This document shows positions 26,614-32,318 of a stretch of DNA of 32,318 bases, in pieces. The notes below the pieces were generated by a model. It was not told the DNA's origin. It made no database searches and saw nothing but the letters and a program-made list of their open reading frames with translations. This DNA is from Propionivibrio sp. (GTDB lineage Bacteria > Pseudomonadota > Gammaproteobacteria > Burkholderiales > Rhodocyclaceae): the NCBI RefSeq assembly GCF_016790145.1, contig NZ_JAEUOI010000205.1, positions 1 through 32,318 on the forward strand, given 5' to 3'. The position numbers were made by a program, and so were the translations under genes. Every line of letters begins with the position of its first letter. Within the stretch, counting starts at the first letter, position 1.

Positions 26614-26804
26614 GTTACAAGCCCTGAAAAAAAGTTTTCACTATAACACGTGCCCTTCGATGCAATATCCCTGATGGGATGATTGTCATTAGCAAAATAG
26701 TTGGGCGATGTGATAGTTTATCCATAATCGCTACGTCGGCAGTGCTGTTACGCTATACTCTGGCGCAAAGCACAACACCGTGTCCGACAGGGAATTCACA
26801 GAGC

Positions 26805-27404
26805 ATGAACGAACGCGAAATTGACCAGGCGTTGGTCGAGCGCGCGCAGGCAGGCGACAAGCAAGCTTTTGATCGGCTGGTTGAAAAGTACCAGCGCAAG
26901 CTTGGACGCCTTCTGTCGCGCTTTATTCGCGACCATGCCGAGGTTGAAGATGTTGCCCAGGAAGCGTTCATCAAGGCCTATCGCGCACTCCCCTCGTTTC
27001 GTGGCGAAAGTGCGTTTTATACTTGGTTGTACCGGATTGGAATCAATACCGCCAAAAACTATCTTGTTGCAAAAGGTCGTCGTGCACCGACATCAACCGA
27101 CTTTGATGCCGATGAGGCAGAGTCGTTTGATGAAGCGGATCAACTGCGCGATATCAATACCCCAGAGCGTCTGTTGCAGTCCAAGCAGATTGGGCAGACC
27201 GTCAACGCGGCTATGGAAGCCCTGCCGGAAGAACTGCGTAACGCCATTGTGCTGCGAGAGATTGAAGGCATGAGTTATGAGGAAATTGCCGAGGAAATGA
27301 ACTGCCCGATCGGCACGGTGCGTTCGCGCATCTTCCGCGCGCGCGAGGCTGTAGCTGAAAAGCTGAGACCTTTGCTGGATACCGCTCCGGATCACAGGTG
27401 GTAG
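26805..27404 (+). CDS. rpoE: RNA polymerase sigma-E factor (RpoE/AlgU type)
   Basis: A 199-residue ECF sigma factor that directs transcription of envelope-stress genes. Region 2 spans residues about 20-90 (DRLVEKYQRKLGRLL, DVAQEAFIKAYRALPSF, FYTWLYRIGINTAKNYL). Region 4 spans about 140-190 (LPEELRNAIVLREIEGMSYEEIAEEM, CPIGTVRSRIFRARE, shown in part). The frame is open to 26679, but ATG 26805 (MNEREIDQAL) is the family start. The ribosome binding site is AGGGAA, about 10 bases upstream. A TATACT hexamer at 26754-26759 may be a -10 but lacks a good -35, and I see no clear sigma-E-type GAACTT promoter. Only 58 bases separate it from rseC, so no anti-sigma gene follows. Confidence 0.95.
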   Translation: MNEREIDQALVERAQAGDKQAFDRLVEKYQRKLGRLLSRFIRDHAEVEDVAQEAFIKAYRALPSFRGESAFYTWLYRIGINTAKNYLVAKGRRAPTSTDFDADEAESFDEADQLRDINTPERLLQSKQIGQTVNAAMEALPEELRNAIVLREIEGMSYEEIAEEMNCPIGTVRSRIFRAREAVAEKLRPLLDTAPDHRW

Positions 27405-27462
27405 GCCGGATTGGTGTTTCTTTACGCATGACGCTCCAGCACTACAGATTCAGGTACCACCA

Positions 27463-27879
27463 ATGATTGATGCACAAGGAACAATTACTGCACTGGATGG
27501 CGAGTATGCGCTTGTCCGCATGGATGAAAGTGGTTGCGGTCGCTGTCACGAGCACGGCGGTTGCGGTGGAAACAACACCGGAAAAATGTTTTGTAGTGCG
27601 CCGCGAACCTTCCGTGTTTTAAACCCTCGAAATTCTGTCATTGGCGAGCGGGTAACCATCGCGGTTGCCGAAGGTGCTCTCCGGCGTAGTGCCACACTGG
27701 CTTATGGACTTCCGCTACTGGCGTTGTTCGTTGGCGCGCTCACCGGCTCAGCGCTGGCCGGAGAAACCGGGGCAATCTTTGGCTCGATCTGCGGCTTGCT
27801 TTTTTCATGGCTGCTGCTGCGCTATGCTCAATTGCACAGTACGCCCGATCAACTTTCTCAGCCCTTTATCCGATATTGA
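27463..27879 (+). CDS. rseC: RseC/MucC-family membrane protein
   Basis: A 138-residue protein of the SoxR-reducing RseC family. An N-terminal soluble part has four conserved cysteines (C25, C28, C34, C44 in GCGRCHEHGGCGG and the following segment), likely a redox or metal site. Two membrane helices follow at about residues 78-97 and 100-120. In E. coli RseC modestly affects sigma-E activity and is related to RsxC-type reduction of SoxR. ATG 27463 has a weak ribosome binding site. Here it follows rpoE directly, without rseA and rseB, and precedes the MucD protease by about 70 bases. Confidence 0.9.
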   Translation: MIDAQGTITALDGEYALVRMDESGCGRCHEHGGCGGNNTGKMFCSAPRTFRVLNPRNSVIGERVTIAVAEGALRRSATLAYGLPLLALFVGALTGSALAGETGAIFGSICGLLFSWLLLRYAQLHSTPDQLSQPFIRY

Positions 27880-27949
27880 TTTCTGACCATTCGCCCTAAT
27901 CTCCCTATACGGTAAATCGTTTGTTGACCAACCGGAGGCATTGTTCGCT

Positions 27950-29401
27950 ATGAAGCAGATCGTTACTGCATTCTATTTTGCTGTTTTTTCATTGCTGGCG
28001 CAGGCGCAGAACATAGGCCTGCCTGACTTTACGGAACTTGTTGAAAAACAGGGACCTGCAGTCGTTAACATCAGTACGACACAGGTGATCCGTGGTAACG
28101 GTCGGGGGGTTCAACCCTTCCCGTTTGACGAAAATGATCCGATGTTCGAATTCTTTCGACGTTTCATCCCTCGCCAGCCGGGAATGCCAGGGACGCCCGG
28201 AATTCCTGGGGCTCCTCGCGAATTCGAAAGCCGCTCGCTGGGTTCCGGTTTCATCATCAGTTCCGACGGTTTTATCCTGACCAACGCCCACGTGGTTGAT
28301 TCGGCTGATGAAATACTCGTTCGCTTGACCGACAAGCGCGAATACAAGGCCAAAGTGATTGGTGCCGACAAGCGGACTGATATTGCGTTGATCAAGATCG
28401 AGGCAAGCGCATTGCCCGTAGTGCGAGTGGGCGATCCGAACATCCTCAAGGTCGGCGAATGGGTAATTGCCATCGGCTCTCCCTTCGGCTTCGATAACAG
28501 CGTGACAGCGGGTATTGTCAGTGCCAAGGGACGCTCGCTGCCACAGGAAAATTTTGTCCCGTTTATCCAGACCGATGTGGCGATCAATCCCGGCAATTCC
28601 GGTGGACCGCTGTTCAACATGAAGGGCGAAGTCGTTGGCATCAATTCGCAGATCTATAGCCGCACAGGCGGGTCCATGGGTATTTCGTTTGCCATCCCGA
28701 TCGACGTCGCCATGGACATTCAGAATCAGCTCAAGGCCAGCGGCAAAGTCAGCCGCGGCCGGATCGGCGTCGTCATTCAGGATGTCACCAAGGAACTCGC
28801 TGAATCCTTCGGATTGAGCAAGGTGCAAGGTGCTGTCGTCAATGCGGTCGAGAAGGGAGGGCCTGCCGAAAAGGCGGGGGTAGAACCGGGTGATGTGATT
28901 CTCAAGTTCGATGGCAAGCCGGTCAACAGTTCAGGTGATTTGCCGCGCATCGTTGGCACCAGCAAGCCCGGATCGAAAGTTTCCATGCAGGTGTGGCGCA
29001 AAGGTTCCATCCGCGATCTGACGCTCGTAGTCGGCGAAATAACTGATGAAAAATCGGTGGCCAGAAGCGGAAAAAGCCCCAAGCCGGCAGAACAGGCGGC
29101 CAATCGACTTGGCCTCGTCGTGTCGGAACTCAGCAGCGATAAAAAACGCGAACTGAAGATCAATGGGGGCTTGCTGATCGAGGACATTCGCGGCAATGCC
29201 GTCAGAGCCGATCTGCGGCCCGGCGATATCATCCTGGCACTCATTGCCCGCGGCGAGACGACAGAGATCGCGAGTGTTGATCAGTTCAACAAACTGCTCG
29301 GGCAGTTTGACAAGGCGGCCAATATTACGCTGCTGGTCAGACGCGGCGAGTTGCAAACCTTTGTCACCATCAAGGGACTTCCCGACAAGAAGGCTGAATG
29401 A
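27950..29401 (+). CDS. mucD: Periplasmic serine endoprotease DegP/MucD
   Basis: A 483-residue HtrA-family protease that removes misfolded periplasmic proteins. A signal peptide ends near residue 20 (SLLAQAQ). The catalytic triad is H114 (TNAHVVD), D144 (RTDIALI) and S217 (NPGNSGGPL). Two PDZ domains follow (about 270-360 and 390-475). A short collagen-like stretch, PGMPGTPGIPGAP, lies at about 77-89 in the regulatory loop. The frame is open to TTG 27941, but GGAGG at 27934-27938 is too close to it, so ATG 27950 is chosen. In Pseudomonas mucD ends the algU-mucABCD operon. Here it directly follows rseC. It is one base from the glutaredoxin start. Confidence 0.96.
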   Translation: MKQIVTAFYFAVFSLLAQAQNIGLPDFTELVEKQGPAVVNISTTQVIRGNGRGVQPFPFDENDPMFEFFRRFIPRQPGMPGTPGIPGAPREFESRSLGSGFIISSDGFILTNAHVVDSADEILVRLTDKREYKAKVIGADKRTDIALIKIEASALPVVRVGDPNILKVGEWVIAIGSPFGFDNSVTAGIVSAKGRSLPQENFVPFIQTDVAINPGNSGGPLFNMKGEVVGINSQIYSRTGGSMGISFAIPIDVAMDIQNQLKASGKVSRGRIGVVIQDVTKELAESFGLSKVQGAVVNAVEKGGPAEKAGVEPGDVILKFDGKPVNSSGDLPRIVGTSKPGSKVSMQVWRKGSIRDLTLVVGEITDEKSVARSGKSPKPAEQAANRLGLVVSELSSDKKRELKINGGLLIEDIRGNAVRADLRPGDIILALIARGETTEIASVDQFNKLLGQFDKAANITLLVRRGELQTFVTIKGLPDKKAE

Positions 29402-29402
29402 T

Positions 29403-29645
29403 TTGGCGAAGCTGACGCTGATCTCACGTGCCTATTGCCATCTCTGTCAGGATATGGAATTGGCCTTGCGTCCGCTATCGGCTGAATTCGGAGTCAACGT
29501 TGAGGTTCTCGATGTGGATGCCGACCCAGAACTCGAAGCGCAATATGACGAACTGGTTCCGGTGTTGCTGCACGAAGGGAACGAACTCTGTCATTACTTC
29601 CTCGATGTCATCAAAGTCCGTGATTATTTGAGCAAAATCCGCTAA
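29403..29645 (+). CDS. Glutaredoxin-like thioredoxin-fold protein
   Basis: An 80-residue glutaredoxin-family protein (DUF836 type). The active-site CHLC lies at residues 12-15, after a LTLISRAY strand. The fold continues with ELALRPLSAEFGVNVEVLDVDAD and the cis-proline strand VPVLLHEGNEL (shown in part), followed by a C-terminal helix. It probably reduces or isomerises disulfides, with an unknown partner. The likely start is TTG 29403, one base after the mucD stop, with AGAAGG about 9 bases before it. A longer frame upstream lies wholly inside mucD and has no family similarity. The mucD-glutaredoxin-lepA order is one I recall from betaproteobacteria. Confidence 0.85.
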   Translation: MAKLTLISRAYCHLCQDMELALRPLSAEFGVNVEVLDVDADPELEAQYDELVPVLLHEGNELCHYFLDVIKVRDYLSKIR

Positions 29646-29648
29646 AAT
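29620..29648 (+). promoter_or_regulatory. Candidate lepA promoter inside the glutaredoxin gene end
   Basis: The -10 element TAAAAT (29643-29648) overlaps the glutaredoxin stop codon. A 17-base spacer leads back to GTGATT (29620-29625), a weak -35. A GC-rich stretch follows the -10, as in other promoters of this window. Its transcript would run through the hairpin at 29672-29699 before lepA. Confidence 0.4.
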
Positions 29649-29671
29649 CCGCGCCTTCTGGCCAATCGAAC

Positions 29672-29699
29672 AAAGGGTGCCCGCCGGCACCCTTTTTTT
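29672..29699 (+). terminator. Intrinsic terminator between the glutaredoxin gene and lepA
   Basis: A stem of GGGTGCC with GGCACCC (7 bp, extended by AAA with TTT to 10 bp) has a 4-base loop and ends in seven T residues. It is the strongest terminator of the right half. It lies 26 bases past the glutaredoxin stop and 33 bases before lepA, leaving no room for a promoter in between. Confidence 0.88.
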
Positions 29700-29732
29700 C
29701 AGGCGTGGCTTTGCCGCGACAGTAAAAACACG

Positions 29733-31529
29733 ATGCAAATGGATCACATCCGCAATTTCTCTATCATCGCCCACATCGATCACGGAAAATCAACCCTCGC
29801 CGACCGCATCATCCATCTGTGCGGCGGCTTGTCCGACCGCGAAATGGAAGCGCAAGTCCTTGATTCTATGGATATAGAACGAGAGCGCGGAATTACCATC
29901 AAGGCCCAGACGGCGGCCTTGCAATACAAATCACGGAGCGGCAGGATTTATAACCTGAACCTGATCGACACGCCGGGCCACGTCGATTTCTCCTATGAGG
30001 TTTCGCGCTCGCTTTCGGCGTGCGAGGGAGCGCTGCTGGTCGTCGATGCTTCGCAGGGTGTTGAAGCGCAGACCGTGGCCAACTGCTACACCGCGATCGA
30101 ACTCGGTGTCGACGTTCTGCCCGTACTGAACAAGATCGATCTTCCCTCTGCCGCGCCGGACAGCGCACGGCAGGAAATTGAAGACGTCATCGGCATCGAC
30201 GCGTCGCAAGCCATTCTGGCGTCGGCCAAGACCGGTCTCGGCGTCGAAGACATTCTGGAAGCGATCATCGAGCGCATTCCTGCACCGCAGGGAGATCCTG
30301 ATGCACCACTCAAGGCACTGCTGATTGATTCATGGTTTGACAACTACGTCGGCGTTGTCATGCTGGTTCGCGTGGTCGACGGAACGCTACGTCCGAAGGA
30401 CAGGATTCGCCTGATGGCGAGTGATTCGACCCATCTTTGCGAGCAGGTCGGTGTATTTACCCCGAAAGCCCTGCAACGGGATTCGCTGAGTGCCGGCGAG
30501 GTCGGTTACATTATTTCAGGCATCAAGGAACTGCAGGCCGCCAAGGTGGGCGATACGGTGACTCTGGCCGATAATCCGGCAAAGCAAGCACTGCCCGGCT
30601 TCAAGGAAATCAAGTCGCAGGTGTTTGCCGGTCTCTATCCCATCGAGTCCAACCAGTATGATTCACTGCGCGAATCGCTGGAGAAACTCAAGCTCAACGA
30701 TGCTTCTCTGCATTACGAACCGGAAGTCTCGCAGGCGCTCGGTTTCGGCTTTCGCTGTGGTTTTCTTGGCCTGCTGCACATGGAGATCGTGCAGGAGCGA
30801 CTGGAACGAGAATTTGACCAGGACCTGATCTCCACGGCACCCACCGTTGTCTATCAAGTCCTGATGCGCGACGGCTGCATCATCCAGGTCGAAAACCCGG
30901 CAAAACTGCCGGAGCAGACAAAAGTCGAGGAGATTCGCGAACCGATCATCACCATTACGGTTTTTGTTCCTCAGGACTATCTTGGCAACGTCATTACCCT
31001 GTGTAACCAGAAACGCGGCAATCAGGTTGACATGACCTACCACGGACGCCAGGTTCAACTGGTCTATGAAATGCCGATGGCCGAAGTGGTGATGGATTTC
31101 TTCGACAAACTGAAATCCGTCTCGCGTGGCTATGCCTCGCTTGACTATGACTTCAAGGAATTCAGAGCCGCCGATGTCGTCAAGCTCGACATCCTGATCA
31201 ATGGCGAGAAGGTCGATGCCCTGTCGATGATCGTGCATCGCGCCAACTCGATTTACCGGGGGCGAGAACTGGCCGCCAAGATGCGCCAACTGATTCCGCG
31301 CCAGATGTACGACGTGGCCATTCAGGCGGCTATCGGTTCAAACATCATTGCGCGCGAAAACGTCAAGGCCATGCGCAAGGACGTGCTTGCCAAGTGCTAC
31401 GGTGGCGACATTTCGCGCAAGAAAAAATTGCTCGAGAAGCAAAAGGCCGGCAAGAAGCGCATGAAACAGGTCGGTTCGGTCGAAATCCCGCAGGAAGCCT
31501 TTCTCGCAGTGCTGCGTGTCGGTAAGTAA
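29733..31529 (+). CDS. lepA: Elongation factor 4 (LepA)
   Basis: A 598-residue translational GTPase that acts on the ribosome, helping 30S assembly and translation under stress. GTPase motifs are AHIDHGKST (G1), a RGITIKAQ switch I, DTPGHVDF (G3) and NKIDLPSA (G4). EF-G-like domains follow, and the LepA-specific C-terminal domain ends in [16 protein letters not shown] residues with [11 protein letters not shown]. The length is canonical. ATG 29733 ([10 protein letters not shown]) or the ATG 6 bases later is the start. The ribosome binding site is weak for both. It precedes lepB by 12 bases in the usual order. Confidence 0.98.
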   Translation: MQMDHIRNFSIIAHIDHGKSTLADRIIHLCGGLSDREMEAQVLDSMDIERERGITIKAQTAALQYKSRSGRIYNLNLIDTPGHVDFSYEVSRSLSACEGALLVVDASQGVEAQTVANCYTAIELGVDVLPVLNKIDLPSAAPDSARQEIEDVIGIDASQAILASAKTGLGVEDILEAIIERIPAPQGDPDAPLKALLIDSWFDNYVGVVMLVRVVDGTLRPKDRIRLMASDSTHLCEQVGVFTPKALQRDSLSAGEVGYIISGIKELQAAKVGDTVTLADNPAKQALPGFKEIKSQVFAGLYPIESNQYDSLRESLEKLKLNDASLHYEPEVSQALGFGFRCGFLGLLHMEIVQERLEREFDQDLISTAPTVVYQVLMRDGCIIQVENPAKLPEQTKVEEIREPIITITVFVPQDYLGNVITLCNQKRGNQVDMTYHGRQVQLVYEMPMAEVVMDFFDKLKSVSRGYASLDYDFKEFRAADVVKLDILINGEKVDALSMIVHRANSIYRGRELAAKMRQLIPRQMYDVAIQAAIGSNIIARENVKAMRKDVLAKCYGGDISRKKKLLEKQKAGKKRMKQVGSVEIPQEAFLAVLRVGK

Positions 31530-31541
31530 GGGAGTAATGGT

Positions 31542-32318
31542 GTGAATTTTGCGTTGATCCTGTTCTGCTTGCTGCTGGTCAGTGGCGCCATCTGGGTAGC
31601 GGATGTATTCGTCTTCAGCAAGCAGCGCGCTGCAGACGCCAGGGACCCGTGGTGGGTCGAGTATGGGGCGAGCTTTTTCCCGGTCATCCTGCTCGTTTTC
31701 GTGCTGCGCTCGTTTATTGTCGAACCGTTCAAGATTCCGTCGGGATCGATGATTCCGACGCTTCTGGTGGGTGATTTCATCCTGGTCAACAAATTCACCT
31801 ACGGCATTCGTCTGCCGGTGATCAACAAGAAGATCATCGATGTCGGCCAGCCTCAACGCGGTGACGTCATGGTCTTTCGCTACCCTGAAGATCCATCGCT
31901 TGACTATATCAAGCGCGTCGTCGGCATTCCGGGCGACAAGGTGGCCTACCAGAACAAGCGGCTCACCATCAATGGACAGCCGGTAGAAACAAGGCGCATT
32001 GACGATTATCTCCAGACCGAACGGTTAAAATATTCGAAACAGTTCATCGAGAAGCCTGAGGGAATCGAGCACCGTACGCTCAACGATGACGATGCACCCG
32101 GCTTTATATCCGATGCCACGCAGTTTCCACATCGCCAGGATTGCCTCTACAATAACGCCGGTGTGATCTGCACGGTGCCGGCCGGCCATTACTTCATGAT
32201 GGGTGATAATCGCGACAATAGCCGTGATAGCCGTTTCTGGGGATTTGTTCCTGAAGAAAACATTGTCGGCAAGGCGTTTTTCATCTGGCTCAACTTTAGC
32301 GACCTGAAACGTATTGGC
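31542..32318 (+). CDS. lepB: Signal peptidase I (partial, right edge)
   Basis: The first 259 residues of signal peptidase I, which cuts signal peptides from exported proteins on the periplasmic side. Two N-terminal membrane helices (about 2-20 and 44-62) place the catalytic domain outside. The catalytic residues are S69 (PSGSMIPTL) and K124 (YIKRVVGIPGDK). The GDNRDNSRDSRFWG box is near the end. The start is GTG 31542, with GGGAG 7 bases upstream. The frame is still open at the window edge with FSDLKRIG, which is near the usual end of the family. Only a few residues are likely missing. Confidence 0.97.
   Translation, partial: MNFALILFCLLLVSGAIWVADVFVFSKQRAADARDPWWVEYGASFFPVILLVFVLRSFIVEPFKIPSGSMIPTLLVGDFILVNKFTYGIRLPVINKKIIDVGQPQRGDVMVFRYPEDPSLDYIKRVVGIPGDKVAYQNKRLTINGQPVETRRIDDYLQTERLKYSKQFIEKPEGIEHRTLNDDDAPGFISDATQFPHRQDCLYNNAGVICTVPAGHYFMMGDNRDNSRDSRFWGFVPEENIVGKAFFIWLNFSDLKRIG

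Noticed and set aside
1..32318. CRISPR array, insertion sequence, prophage or known defence island
   Set aside because: No repeat-spacer pattern, transposase, phage gene or recognised defence pair seen. The SNF2 helicase alone is not evidence of a defence system.

Overview
The window is a bacterial chromosome segment with mostly housekeeping genes. Protein content and gene order point to a betaproteobacterium. The order is rne / rluC-HAD-sppA / RsmI-like / maf / yceD-rpmF-plsX-fabH-fabD-fabG-acpP-fabF / ygfX / nadB / rpoE-rseC-mucD-glutaredoxin-lepA-lepB. A winged-helix-like/AsmA fusion gene of a kind I associate with Dechloromonas- and Accumulibacter-like genomes suggests Rhodocyclales. This placement is inferred from memory of gene order and protein flavour, not from a search.

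Left part (1-8 kb): a secreted glycine-rich protein runs off the left edge on the minus strand. About 570 bp without a convincing gene follow. Then come a SWIM zinc-finger SNF2 helicase, a DUF1993 protein, a DUF1415 protein on the minus strand, and a tRNA-Asn(GTT) with a clear promoter and terminator. A large membrane-anchored protein with a cytoplasmic winged-helix-like domain and a periplasmic AsmA-type domain is next. A bidirectional hairpin separates it from an aromatic/aspartate aminotransferase on the minus strand.

Middle part (8-18.3 kb): uvrB (nucleotide excision repair), a low-molecular-weight protein tyrosine phosphatase, and a shared terminator facing rne (RNase E). Divergent from rne is the rluC-HAD phosphatase pair, followed by sppA. 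An RsmI-like methyltransferase and a Maf-family pyrophosphatase are on the minus strand.

Right part (18.4-32.3 kb): the yceD-rpmF-plsX-fabHDG-acpP-fabF cluster couples ribosomal protein L32 to phospholipid and type II fatty acid synthesis. It has a candidate sigma70 promoter before yceD and another before acpP, and a terminator-like hairpin between rpmF and plsX. After a YgfX-like membrane protein and a convergent nadB comes an envelope-stress operon: rpoE, rseC, a DegP/MucD protease and a small glutaredoxin. No anti-sigma gene (rseA/mucA) or rseB/mucB lies between rpoE and rseC. Another terminator-like hairpin precedes lepA, and lepB runs off the right edge.

I see no CRISPR array, insertion sequence, prophage or obvious defence system. 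The points most worth a second look are regulatory: the truncated sigma-E operon, predicted leaderless starts for yceD and uvrB, and intrinsic terminators placed directly ahead of plsX and lepA. The winged-helix/AsmA fusion is the most interesting poorly described protein.
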